Source of the DNA: Neobacillus cucumis
GTDB lineage: Bacteria > Bacillota > Bacilli > Bacillales > Cytobacillaceae
Direction: 5' to 3'
DNA length: 64,000 nucleotides
Assembly: GCF_016908975.1 (NCBI RefSeq)
Contig: NZ_JAFBEX010000021.1
Span: 1 to 64,000 of the forward strand
Part shown: one piece after another, positions 34,944 to 43,613 of the stretch
Layout: every line of letters begins with the position of its first letter
Position numbering within the stretch: the stretch's first letter is position 1
Notes under the pieces: generated by a model
What the model was told of the DNA's origin: nothing
What the model saw: the letters and a program-made list of their open reading frames with translations, nothing else
The model's database searches: none
Translations under genes and position numbers: made by a program

Positions 34944-35270
34944 AATAAAACCCCCATCCATTTAATATTTTTAATATTCAATGTTGTCATCTCAAAAAGT
35001 CCTAATAGTATTATAATTATAAATTTGTTAAATATTCCGAAATAGGATAAGTCTGAATGGAAGAGTCATTCTTTAAGGAGGGTATTGGTAACGATTTCAT
35101 ATATTCTGGTTTGTTAGAAAAAACAGGCCGGAATTATTTTTCCAAGCCTGACTTTTGCATGGGCTATACTCCCGTTTGATTCAACATGTAAGATAGAATG
35201 CCTCCACACAGTATATAACCCTTACCAATAGTTAAAAATAACCATATAAACTTAAAGGGGAAAAAATCAA
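34944..35270. other. Promoter-bearing spacer between importer and 35271
   Basis: Two promoters should lie here. A hairpin CAGGC / GCCTG at 35125-35152 is the only clear structure; no T-box or riboswitch consensus is visible. Confidence 0.4.
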
Positions 35271-35750
35271 ATGCAGCAATTTTTAGAGAACTTGGACTTA
35301 GGAGCAAAGGGATTATGGTTTCCTGTTACAGCAAGTTTACTATTTGCACTAATTGCCTTAATAATCCCGAAAAAAAATATCTCTTGGAGAGAAATCTATA
35401 TTACATTTGCGGTTGTAGGATTTGGTACATGGTTTAGTGATGGTCTAATTGCCAGGGAACTCGACCTTTTTGATATTGGAGACCCCAAAAAAGCTGGAAT
35501 TGGAGATCTTCTTAGTTATACGTTTATACCAAGCTCACTTGCAATCCTTTATTTAAATTACCTTACTACTAATAATAAATGGAAATTAACATTTTGTTTC
35601 ACTATCATTGCGCTTTTAATCGAATTTGGGATGGTCTATGTTGGGTATTTGAAATACAAAGGATGGAATTGGTACATTTCCATTATTGTTTTTCTGATCG
35701 CTTTCGGTTTTTTATTACCCATTCATAAGAAGATCATTCGAAAAGAATGA
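35271..35750 (+). CDS. Four-to-five-helix membrane protein, CBO0543-like
   Basis: A 159-residue membrane protein with hydrophobic segments near residues 15-33, 43-60, 83-98, 106-124 and 134-152. It has charged loops such as RELDLFDIGDPKKAGIGDLL and YLKYKGWNWYISI, the last being reminiscent of CBO0543-type Bacillus/Clostridium proteins. No enzymatic motif is present. ATG at 35271 follows AAGGGGAAAAAATCAA. Family assignment is tentative. Confidence 0.65.
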   Translation: MQQFLENLDLGAKGLWFPVTASLLFALIALIIPKKNISWREIYITFAVVGFGTWFSDGLIARELDLFDIGDPKKAGIGDLLSYTFIPSSLAILYLNYLTTNNKWKLTFCFTIIALLIEFGMVYVGYLKYKGWNWYISIIVFLIAFGFLLPIHKKIIRKE

Positions 35751-35785
35751 CTGAAGTTCGATTTAATAAACCCTCAGTTTTTAAT

Positions 35786-35820
35786 GAGGACATAATTCGG
35801 TTGGATTATGTCCTTTTAAT
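35786..35820 (+). terminator. Rho-independent terminator
   Basis: GGACATAAT / ATTATGTCC followed by TTTTAAT, about 40 bases past the 35271 gene. Confidence 0.75.
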
Positions 35821-36189
35821 ATGTCTTTATTTTTCAATGACCGCCAAAAGTTCCGGGTGTATCACTCAAAAATGGTTTATTATTCGCATCCATTAGTTTA
35901 TATTTTTTGGGTGTTTGATTTTCATTGATACAAGAATCGCTTGATTGTACCACCTCATATTACCTACTTTTCTCAAAGTATTGTCTCTCCATTAATCAAA
36001 TACACAAAACAAACATCTCCTCTGAATTACTTCTACAATAATGAATGGAATCCTCTACCATTTAATAAAAATCAAACGCTAACTAGGTTTACATAATATT
36101 ATTATAGTTAATTAATTGGAATTTATCCATTTGGGCTACAGCGAGCTTCTTATTTTCTCATTTGAAGGCATTTTTTTATGCAAACATCA
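35821..36189. other. Gene-free spacer
   Basis: No coding frame with a ribosome site, and no repeat core, is seen in these 370 bases. Confidence 0.4.
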
Positions 36190-36229
36190 AAAACGCCTTC
36201 CAAATGTGATTTTGGAAGGCGTCTTTTGC
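36190..36229 (-). terminator. Strong rho-independent terminator
   Basis: AACGCCTTCCAAA / TTTGGAAGGCGT; the minus strand continues in TTTTTG. It ends the methyltransferase transcript from 36293. Confidence 0.8.
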
Positions 36230-36292
36230 AATTTAATTGATTTTATAGCTTTTTTACGTGAAGGTGTTTATCTTTCAGGTTATGTAAAAGCT

Positions 36293-36922
36293 CTATGATT
36301 CTTTTTGACATTTTACCATGATAAATTTAAATGGAGGCTTATTTTCCATATTCTTATGTGGCTCAACAATTTCCGAAAACTCTACCAGTCCATAGTTTCC
36401 AAATTCCTGTTTGATCGAGTCAGCATCATAAAAAAACATTTTTACCCCTTCCATAATCTCGAAATAGTCTTTACCCAGTTGTTTACCCTTTCCGAACATG
36501 GGGGCTTCCTTCGAAATAGTAGTAAAAATCATATACCCGTTTGGCTTTAACTGATTATAACAATCTTGAATAAACTTTTCTCTATCGTGACTATTCAATA
36601 AGTGAATAAGGGCATAACAAAATATTCCGTCATAAAGTTTATGATCAAAAGGCATGTCCGTTACTGAACCATGAAAAATATTCATCTCAAGACCATTTTG
36701 CCTTGCCAAATCAATCGCTGTTTTGGAGATTTCAATACCCGTTACATTCATTCCGTTGTCAATAAACACCTTTGCATTCCTACCATATCCAATACCAGGA
36801 ATCAATAGATCCTTAACTTTCTTTTCAAGGAAAAAGTCCTTTGTCAAAATGGCGGAGTCTGATGGTTCAAATCCCCACATCATTTGATTTTCTATAAAAC
36901 TTGATTCCCAAAATTCTGTCAT
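36293..36922 (-). CDS. Class I SAM-dependent methyltransferase (TehB-like)
   Basis: A 209-residue Rossmann methyltransferase with motif I LLIPGIGYGRNAKVF near residues 39-53, then VTGIEISKTAIDLARQNG, a GSVTDMPF acidic loop and FCYALIHLLN. The order resembles TehB/thiopurine-like methyltransferases. It should bind S-adenosylmethionine; the acceptor is unknown. GGAGATTGAGCT precedes the ATG. It stands alone. Confidence 0.87.
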   Translation of the reverse strand: MTEFWESSFIENQMMWGFEPSDSAILTKDFFLEKKVKDLLIPGIGYGRNAKVFIDNGMNVTGIEISKTAIDLARQNGLEMNIFHGSVTDMPFDHKLYDGIFCYALIHLLNSHDREKFIQDCYNQLKPNGYMIFTTISKEAPMFGKGKQLGKDYFEIMEGVKMFFYDADSIKQEFGNYGLVEFSEIVEPHKNMENKPPFKFIMVKCQKES

Positions 36923-37019
36923 AGCTCAATCTCCTTTATAAATATTGACTCGCTACCTTTAAAATCTGCTGCTTATGTATAATTAAATTATAGCCAATTC
37001 TTTAAATAAAACATCTGAA

Positions 37020-37242
37020 TTTATTCAACTAATAAAATTGATATAAAAATAAGCCAAATTGCAAAAAAACGGCTCCAAATTTCGAATTTGGTGCCCAAAA
37101 ATGGGTTTTTGATGCAAAAAGTGGCTCCAAATTCAAAATTTTGAAATTCGAATTCTTTAGCCAAAACCGCTATCTTAGAAATGCCAGAAGTGTGGGATGC
37201 CACGTTAGCTGGCCTAGATTATGTGATAAGGTGGCTAATCGT
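37020..37242 (+). repeat. Duplicated upstream region, copy 2
   Basis: Second copy of the upstream region of the winged-helix-like gene; see 30110-30320. Here the block reads without the extra T, so a 21-codon frame (MPEVWDATLAGLDYVIRWLI) ends in ATGA overlap with the gene at 37243. Copy 1 breaks that frame, so coding is doubtful. Confidence 0.75.
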
Positions 37243-38094
37243 ATGAATTTAAGATCTGGCAATATTGAGGGATTTAAGCCGTTTTCGCAATTCGAAAGTT
37301 TAAAGGAGTTTAACCGCCATATGGAAATGTGGTTGCTCGATCACAAGAAGGATTTTTCCAAAGGTGAAATCATAGGATTAAAAGGCTTAGTGCGGTTCTC
37401 TGCCAAAATCCCTGGTGTTTGTAATGCCAAAATTGGAACCATTTTAAAAGCGATTAATCAACAATCTAGAGAAAACATCCTTTCCCGTTCGACTTTTAAA
37501 CGGATGATTCTTAAAGGCAAAAAATTGGGGCTTTTCTCTGTCTATGAAACTGAAAGGAGCAACGGTTCTCAATCCAGCAATCTCTATGTATTTAATCGTT
37601 TTCCTTCTACTGAACCACCCAAACAAGAAAGCATGACCCGCCCTAAAGAAACTATTAATCTTTTAAAAACTGAAAAAGATCAAAAGATAAAAAAACGTAA
37701 AGAAGAACCGTCTAAATTGGATTACACTTATGTAAGCAATCGTGTTCCACAGCCTTTCGTTGAGATCGTTAAATGCTTCTTTCCCGATGCAAAAGTGATT
37801 GAAGAATATTGGCATATGGCCCAAATCACTGCCTATGGCTATGAATTAGATCAAGAAACTGATCTTATTGTTAATCTTGCCATCCAATCCTTTAAGCAGC
37901 TAATTAGAAAACTGAAGTTGACAAATGTAGTAAAAAACCCGATTGGTTACTACTATGGAATCTTGAAAGAGAAATTTTTTCAGTATTATGACGAGATGCT
38001 TAACGAAAAGCATGCAACAGGACAGATTCAATATAAACCAATTGGTTTTGAGTATAATGGTGAAAGAATTGAGTGGGATTGGTTGAATGTATAA
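37243..38094 (+). CDS. Winged-helix-like DNA-binding protein, copy 2
   Basis: A 283-residue near duplicate of the protein at 30321 with the same layout: an N-terminal winged-helix-like part ending in STFKRMILKGKKLGLFSVYE, a Lys-rich linker (KDQKIKKRKEEPSKLDYTYV) and a helical end. Differences are scattered and mostly conservative, such as E to K, Q to E and I to V. Both copies are therefore likely under selection or recently duplicated. Unlike copy 1 it is followed not by the DxDxDG gene but by the LysR/EamA cassette. Confidence 0.65.
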   Translation: MNLRSGNIEGFKPFSQFESLKEFNRHMEMWLLDHKKDFSKGEIIGLKGLVRFSAKIPGVCNAKIGTILKAINQQSRENILSRSTFKRMILKGKKLGLFSVYETERSNGSQSSNLYVFNRFPSTEPPKQESMTRPKETINLLKTEKDQKIKKRKEEPSKLDYTYVSNRVPQPFVEIVKCFFPDAKVIEEYWHMAQITAYGYELDQETDLIVNLAIQSFKQLIRKLKLTNVVKNPIGYYYGILKEKFFQYYDEMLNEKHATGQIQYKPIGFEYNGERIEWDWLNV

Positions 38095-38202
38095 ATTTTT
38101 TGGCAGAACTACATATAGATTTAAAATTCAAAAATATCAAATGCTTTCTAGCAATTGATGCTTCCTTTTGTACTATGGTTGAATTTATTAGTCAACAATC
38201 AT

Positions 38203-39072
38203 TCACTCTCTGTTCCTATATGATAAATATTCTAAAAATTTCTTAGACGCAAGTGAAAGTGATTTTTGTTCTCTCATAGCAACACCAATATTTCTAAAAG
38301 CAGGAACCTCAAGCTCTTTCGCTATAATTTTGTGAGGAATACGCTGTAATATCAATTCAGGTAATATACTGATTCCTAGCCCATTTTCCACCATAGACAT
38401 AATGGCATAGTCATCCCATGTTGTAAAATTAACATTGGGCGAAATTTGGTGTCTCTCAAAAATTTCGGAGATTTCTGCTTTTGCCCCCTTCTCCAACAGC
38501 ATAAACGGACTGTTCAGTAAGCCGTTGATGGGAAACTTTTCGCAATTAGCAAGGGGATGATTTTGTGGAAGCACTACCAGCAAACGGTCTTGTTCCAAAA
38601 AGATGGTTTCAAGGTCTGCTTTTGGAGATAGCCGCAAAAATCCGAAGTCAACACGCCCATTTAGTATCCAGCTCTCAATTTCTGTATAATCACCTAGCAG
38701 AAATTCAAAATCTATCTTTGGATAATCCTTCTTAAAAATTTTAATAATGTTAGGGAGCCAATGTGATGCTACGCTGGAAAATGTCCCAATCCGAATCATC
38801 CCAGATTCCATATTGTGTAAGTCTTCGATTTGCTTCATTAAGATTTCATACTCATTGCAAATTCGCTTTAATTGGGGCAGTAACTTATAACCATCCGAGG
38901 TTAAATTGATACCCGTACGTCCTCTTTCTAAAAGGGACCCCCCCCATTCCTTTTCTAAATCGTTAATCATACGGCTAATCCCAGACTGTGAATAGTCCAA
39001 TGTTTCGGCAGCTTTTGTAAAACTACCCAATTCCACTGCTTTGACAAACGCCATATATTTTTGGATATTCAT
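38203..39072 (-). CDS. LysR-family regulator
   Basis: A 289-residue LysR regulator: HTH MAFVKAVELGSFTKAAETLDYSQSGISRMINDLEKEW at residues 5-45, and a two-lobed effector domain (IRIGTFSSVASHWLPNIIKIFKKDYPKIDF...). The ATG at 39072 follows GGAAAGAGG; a longer frame is not supported. It is divergent from the EamA transporter at 39364, and together they look like a regulator-exporter cassette. Confidence 0.9.
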   Translation of the reverse strand: MNIQKYMAFVKAVELGSFTKAAETLDYSQSGISRMINDLEKEWGGSLLERGRTGINLTSDGYKLLPQLKRICNEYEILMKQIEDLHNMESGMIRIGTFSSVASHWLPNIIKIFKKDYPKIDFEFLLGDYTEIESWILNGRVDFGFLRLSPKADLETIFLEQDRLLVVLPQNHPLANCEKFPINGLLNSPFMLLEKGAKAEISEIFERHQISPNVNFTTWDDYAIMSMVENGLGISILPELILQRIPHKIIAKELEVPAFRNIGVAMREQKSLSLASKKFLEYLSYRNRE

Positions 39073-39189
39073 ATCTCTTTCCTCTTTCCATCTGGTTTTG
39101 TCATACATATCATGCTAAACATCCGTTTTTGTTATGTATGTGAGTATGATATATTATTGCTATTCATTATTCAAGTTAGGAAAGGAAAA

Positions 39190-39355
39190 GGTGTTTAACG
39201 ATGTTTTTTGTGAGTGATATTATGAACAAAGCACCAGACAGCTACAATTCTCATCTATAAGAAACGGTCTAAAAGCACATTCCGAAAGTGATCGAAATTC
39301 ATAAAAAGAATTAAAAACAGATTAAGAATCTGCGAAATATAAGCAGATTCGTAGG
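39190..39355 (+). promoter_or_regulatory. Leader of the EamA gene: short frame and hairpin
   Basis: A 19-codon frame (MFFVSDIMNKAPDSYNSHL) at 39201-39260 has AAAAGGTG upstream. The same frame after two stops reads KHIPKVIEIHKKN, so it may be a decayed small gene. A hairpin GAATCTGC / GCAGATTC (39326-39349) ends just before the ribosome site of the transporter. Confidence 0.4.
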
Positions 39356-39363
39356 AGTAGACG

Positions 39364-40257
39364 ATGACATCTAAAATTCAGTTTATATTATCAATGATTA
39401 TTTTCGGTACAATTGGTATAGTTGTTCGAAACATTGATCTATCTTCGAGCGAAAGAGCTTTACTAAGCAGTTTCATAGGATGCTTATTTTTACTGTTCAT
39501 ATTCTTCATCATTAAGAAAAAAATATCATGGAAGCTAGTTAAATCCAATGCTTTATTTTTGATTCTTTCAAGTATTGCATTGGGAGGAAATTGGATTTTT
39601 CTTTATCAATCGTATGACCATACGACAATTGCCAATGCAACACTAGGTTATTACTTTGCACCTGTATTTGTGATGATTCTTTCTCCCTTTGTACTTCGGG
39701 AACAATTATCCATCAAGAAAATGGTTTGTATTGGTGTAGCGATCATAGGGATGTTTATGATTATAGGAGAAGGCGTCAGAGCATCCAGCTCAGATGACCT
39801 TCTGGGACTTTCCTTTGGATTAATCGCAGCTGCATTTTATGCTGCGTTATTGCTTCTAAATAAATTTATTAAAGATATGGGAAAGTTAGAGTTGACCATC
39901 ATACAGCTTGGAACAACTACTTTACTTCTATTGCCATATGTTTTCTTTACTAAAGGCTTTGTTATCTTTGAAGTATCAAGCTCTTCCATTCCTTTTATTT
40001 TCATTTTAGGGATTATCAATACAGGAATTGGGTTTTGGTTATTTTTCTCTGGTATGGAAGGATTAAAAGGACAAAGTATAGCTATGCTAAGTTATGTAGA
40101 CCCATTTGTAGCTATATTGATTTCCGCTATTATTCTCCATGAACAAATGACTAGTAATCAAATACTGGGTGGTGCACTCCTGTTGGGTTCAACATTTGTT
40201 AGTGAAACAAAACTTATTAGATTATCCAAACAGAGCACAAAGATTTTATCGAAATAG
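39364..40257 (+). CDS. EamA-family (DMT) transporter
   Basis: A 297-residue protein with ten predicted membrane helices in two EamA halves: first half about 5-135 (FILSMIIFGTIGIVVRNIDL), second half about 145-285 (LGLSFGLIAAAFYAALLLLNKFI). FAPVFVMILSPFVLREQLS and PFVAILISAIILHEQMT are the matching half ends. Such carriers export metabolites or amino acids. GTAGGAGTAGACG gives the ATG. It is divergent from the LysR regulator at 38203, which likely controls it. Confidence 0.9.
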   Translation: MTSKIQFILSMIIFGTIGIVVRNIDLSSSERALLSSFIGCLFLLFIFFIIKKKISWKLVKSNALFLILSSIALGGNWIFLYQSYDHTTIANATLGYYFAPVFVMILSPFVLREQLSIKKMVCIGVAIIGMFMIIGEGVRASSSDDLLGLSFGLIAAAFYAALLLLNKFIKDMGKLELTIIQLGTTTLLLLPYVFFTKGFVIFEVSSSSIPFIFILGIINTGIGFWLFFSGMEGLKGQSIAMLSYVDPFVAILISAIILHEQMTSNQILGGALLLGSTFVSETKLIRLSKQSTKILSK

Positions 40258-40260
40258 TGA

Positions 40261-40298
40261 TAAGAGCAGTGGGATATTTTTCTCCACTGCTCTTAATT
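40261..40298. terminator. Bidirectional terminator
   Basis: AAGAGCAGTGG / CCACTGCTCTT with T-rich flanks, directly after the EamA gene. Confidence 0.85.
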
Positions 40299-40455
40299 TA
40301 TGTTATATATCCTTTTTAACAAAAATATTACTTGAGACTTTTAAAAAGTTATATTCACTCGCAAAATAATCATTTTAGGAAAAATAGAAAAGTCTTCTAA
40401 ATAATCGGCAGATACCAATGGATCCTTAGTAATTTACTTCCTTTTATATGGCCCA

Positions 40456-41391
40456 TTATTCCAGTCCCCCGCCAAAAATGGCCACTGTTTGCCTTTCAGG
40501 AGCAAAATCCTGACCGTTCCATTTCAATACAGTCAGTACAGTTCCCAGACTGTCCGCATTGTACCTGCCAGCAATCCGTTGATAGGCTTGAAGTTCATAT
40601 AGATTATCTCTGTTAAAATCAATTGGATATAATCCAGACAAAGGATTCACCCACCCATTAATGGGAGCATTTAAAATACCTTGGGGGTTATAAATCTCCG
40701 ATAAATATTCCTTCCCCTTATAAGTAAGATCAAGAATATACTTTTCTTTTAGATAATGACTGATTACCTTTACTCTATATTGATTTTCAAATGTCACATA
40801 GTACTTATAAGAATCATTGAATGCATCCGAATCAAAAATCTGCCTCAATTGACCGTTCATATAAGAATAGATATACGCATAAATTGTGCCGCCGCTTCCA
40901 CCGGTGTCAATGACTATTAAAATATCATCGCCCTTTTTACTCGTAAAATTACCTAGAAAAAGAGTGGGATTGTAGCCAGAGTTATTTTTAAAATGAATGT
41001 GGTCATAGTGATGGGTCTTGCCATTTTGGACAACCAATGTAATGTCTTTCCAAAATGGACTATCAGGGGTTTTATTGGCAGTTAGAAAGACATTATCCTG
41101 TATCCCGTCCCCATCAATATCTCCCCTCTTGACGGTTACTATGGTTGGACGATTGGGATGTATTTGTCTTGAATCAGCTGATTGTATTCCTGCCCGCATT
41201 TCTAAAAGTTTGTGCTTTGAAGGATAAGGATTGGGAAAAGACAATGCCATATCAATTGTTTGCATGGCTTCAGTTGTTAATCCGGCTCTGGCCTGCGTAT
41301 TAGCCAAACAATACCAATAATAGGGATGATTCGTTTCACGTATTTTTGTGTAATAGTGATGGAGCTCTTTATGGAAATCATTGGTGTCCAT
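40456..41391 (-). CDS. DxDxDG (VCBS/FG-GAP-like) protein, copy 2
   Basis: A 311-residue near duplicate of the protein at 31354 (over 90% identical by eye) with the same Ca2+ loop GDIDGDGIQDNVFLT and the same beta-rich repeats. Differences are scattered (HNPYPS/PNPYPS, VMDTGG/VIDTGG). The same AGGTGGG ribosome site sets the start at 41391. The two proteins end differently by one residue. Function unknown. Confidence 0.72.
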   Translation of the reverse strand: MDTNDFHKELHHYYTKIRETNHPYYWYCLANTQARAGLTTEAMQTIDMALSFPNPYPSKHKLLEMRAGIQSADSRQIHPNRPTIVTVKRGDIDGDGIQDNVFLTANKTPDSPFWKDITLVVQNGKTHHYDHIHFKNNSGYNPTLFLGNFTSKKGDDILIVIDTGGSGGTIYAYIYSYMNGQLRQIFDSDAFNDSYKYYVTFENQYRVKVISHYLKEKYILDLTYKGKEYLSEIYNPQGILNAPINGWVNPLSGLYPIDFNRDNLYELQAYQRIAGRYNADSLGTVLTVLKWNGQDFAPERQTVAIFGGGLE

Positions 41392-41464
41392 ATGCATCCC
41401 ACCTGTTTTATTATTCTCCATATAGATTTATGTACAAATTCATAGGCGCATTCCTAGGTCCGTC

Positions 41465-41562
41465 CAACCCAAACAAGAAAACCAAAGGATTAAAGGTCAC
41501 ACAAATAGGGCTGCCTCAGCAACCCAATCTAGAACTTCACCAAAAGGTTTTTTCTCCTTAAT
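41465..41562 (-). pseudogene. Decayed copy of the 32-residue peptide frame
   Basis: The stretch matching 32359-32457 has ATT in place of ATG and a TGA after 20 codons (KEKKPFGEVLDWVAEAALFV then stop). If the first copy is a real gene, this one is broken. Confidence 0.4.
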
Positions 41563-41612
41563 ATTACATAAACCTCCAGGATAACAATTTACTGTTTCGA
41601 TATCGAAATCCA

Positions 41613-41933
41613 TTAATCGACAAAAACGCCCCAACCATCAGAATAACCACCCAGTGGTTTACTTATGTTGTCTAATTTCTTCTGGATGTTAATTAATTCA
41701 TTATAATTCAAAAGCATTCTTTTTGAGCAACAGCATGCCCACTCGTCTGTTTCGTCGTCTTGCTCTAAAAAACAATTGAACCCTTCTCCTTTTAGTACCT
41801 GCGATAATTTTTCACCTGTTGTTTGATCAGGGACGGCCACAAAAAATTCGACTGATTGTGGTTTTTTAAAATTCACTCCATCTTTATAGAGACTTTGCAA
41901 GGCATCTCCATCAGCATCATTTGGAAATTTCAT
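41613..41933 (-). CDS. RraB-like ribonuclease inhibitor-domain protein
   Basis: A 106-residue protein of the RraB (ribonuclease E inhibitor) fold: MKFPNDADGDALQSLYKDGVNF at the start, VEFFVAVPDQTTGEKLSQVLKGEGFNC, and GGYSDGWGVFVD at the end, the usual closing motif. E. coli RraB binds RNase E. Bacillaceae use RNase Y instead, so the target here is unclear. The ATG at 41933 is favoured by GGAGGGAAAACGA. It lies 30 bases behind the DUF4145 gene, forming a two-gene unit. Confidence 0.8.
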   Translation of the reverse strand: MKFPNDADGDALQSLYKDGVNFKKPQSVEFFVAVPDQTTGEKLSQVLKGEGFNCFLEQDDETDEWACCCSKRMLLNYNELINIQKKLDNISKPLGGYSDGWGVFVD

Positions 41934-41962
41934 TCGTTTTCCCTCCATGATATTTCATCCTT

Positions 41963-42982
41963 TTAATGTTTTATTTTCACCAGATGAACATCATTTAAAT
42001 TTTGTAAAAATGTTTCTAATTCATCATCTGTTCCAAAATTATATAAATACCCATAGTTTATAGGAGTTTTCCCCTTATTTATTGCCTTTGGAAATTGTTT
42101 TAATGCCGTACTACTAAATTTTTTTCCTGTACTTTTTAAATCATCATTCATTTCAATAGTCTTTGGATTTAAAACAATGCTTGTTTTTTTGTTATTAATC
42201 AAATAAACAAGTTCTTTACTGTTTAAATGCTCTAACTCTATTGCTTTAGTGGTTTCATAGTTTTTATTAAAGTTATACTTTTTAAATATACTTACTATAT
42301 TTTCTTTTTCCTTGCTGAGGGGTAACCTTTCTCCAGAACCTAATACCATACTCTCTTTATCATCTGCATATTTATCTTCCTGCTGTTGTGGACTTCCAGT
42401 TTCTGCATTGATATCAGAAATGTTTTCTTTGTCGGCTTTTATTGCTTCTAATTGTCGTTCAAACACTTCCCTCATCTCATCGACTTTTTGCAAGGTCTGA
42501 TCAAAGTAAGGCTTAAGTAATGCATCCAAGTCATTTAGTTCCAATGAATTGGTTTCTTGATGGACGTTAACAGGAAGCTGATACTTCGGAGCTGTAAATT
42601 GATGGCTAACATACACTTCCATATACCATACACTGATTTCAAATAATAACTTGTGAGCTTCCAAAATATCCTTTAACTCTATTTCTTTTAAATCATGTGC
42701 TGCTTTATTCCCCATCTTCCGGATCCACTCCAGCTTCAAATAAATCTCTTCCGGAATAATGTCTTGACGATATAATTTATGTATTCGTTCTGCAGGCTTT
42801 AAAGGATAGATAGCCTCCAAGCTCTCTGTATCGCTAATTTTCTTAACAAGTTTCTCACAATATAAACGAGCCTGGATCAATGCTGACTGGGGTTGATTGA
42901 ATAATTGGGCTTCAATTCGATGTGCAAGATCGGCTAATTCATCGGAAAATTCTCTAACGAAATCAAATAGACAGTTATTCAT
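41963..42982 (-). CDS. DUF4145-domain protein
   Basis: A 339-residue protein. Residues 1-120 are a DUF4145-type helical domain (ALIQARLYCEKLVKKI, IRKMGNKAAHDLKEIELKDILEAHKLLFEI), often found in restriction and other defence proteins. The middle (about 150-235) is polar and partly coiled coil (LQKVDEMREVFERQLEAIKADK). The C-terminus (KKYNFNKNYETTKAIELEHL...NYGYLYNFGTDDELETFL) is unassigned and may bind DNA. Start follows AGGTAAGAG. It is coupled to the RraB-like gene. Confidence 0.72.
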   Translation of the reverse strand: MNNCLFDFVREFSDELADLAHRIEAQLFNQPQSALIQARLYCEKLVKKISDTESLEAIYPLKPAERIHKLYRQDIIPEEIYLKLEWIRKMGNKAAHDLKEIELKDILEAHKLLFEISVWYMEVYVSHQFTAPKYQLPVNVHQETNSLELNDLDALLKPYFDQTLQKVDEMREVFERQLEAIKADKENISDINAETGSPQQQEDKYADDKESMVLGSGERLPLSKEKENIVSIFKKYNFNKNYETTKAIELEHLNSKELVYLINNKKTSIVLNPKTIEMNDDLKSTGKKFSSTALKQFPKAINKGKTPINYGYLYNFGTDDELETFLQNLNDVHLVKIKH

Positions 42983-43220
42983 CTCTTACCTCCGTATATA
43001 AACGTATCTACTAATGATTTTATATATAAAATGATACTATCATAATTTTGTAGTATTTGTAATAATCTATCTAGTTCTTATAGTTTATCTTACGATTTCC
43101 CCCATCCATACAAAAACCACTTACAAACATTGATTATACAGATATTATTTAAAAAAATAAAAACCTCTATAGACTTCCATTTAATTAATTTGAAATTTTA
43201 AATTACATGCTTTTTCAAAT
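42983..43220. other. Gene-free spacer upstream of the DUF4145 gene
   Basis: No coding frame is supported; this part holds the DUF4145 promoter region. Confidence 0.4.
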
Positions 43221-43262
43221 AAAAAAGACATCTGCCTTAATATCTTGCAGATGTCTTTAGAC
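43221..43262 (-). terminator. Rho-independent terminator
   Basis: AAAGACATCTGC / GCAGATGTCTTT, with a T-run on the minus strand, 50 bases past the small membrane gene at 43314. Confidence 0.82.
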
Positions 43263-43313
43263 TACTATCCAACTATTACTTCACATTATTTATGTTAAAC
43301 ATTTACCCCGTTT

Positions 43314-43481
43314 TTAATTTTTTAGATTATCTAGCTTTTCAGAAATAGATTTTAGGATATTGTTCTTTTCCTGCTGTATTTTTAGGAACTTTATTAAAAA
43401 CCAAATTATAAACACAACAGGAGCAATATAAAATAAGATAGTCACAAATGGAAAAATTGAAAAAAGAATATTCTCTGACAT
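43314..43481 (-). CDS. 55-residue single-pass membrane protein (DUF4083-like)
   Basis: Encodes SENILFSIFPFVTILFYIAP, a second hydrophobic stretch VVFIIWFLIKFL, and a charged helical tail (QQEKNNILKSISEKLDNLKN). It has one long or two short membrane spans. AGAGGGTTAATT precedes the ATG, and a good terminator follows. The length and layout match small DUF4083-type Bacillus proteins. No function known. Confidence 0.72.
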   Translation of the reverse strand: MSENILFSIFPFVTILFYIAPVVFIIWFLIKFLKIQQEKNNILKSISEKLDNLKN

Positions 43482-43613
43482 AATTAACCCTCTTTATTGG
43501 ATAATTACACCATAATATAATTCCTTCTTTTTACTAGATTGTTTATTTTGGTATTGATCAGCCTACTGAATCTTTAGTCCTCTGATTCTTGATTTCTAAG
43601 GAGGTTCAAATAG

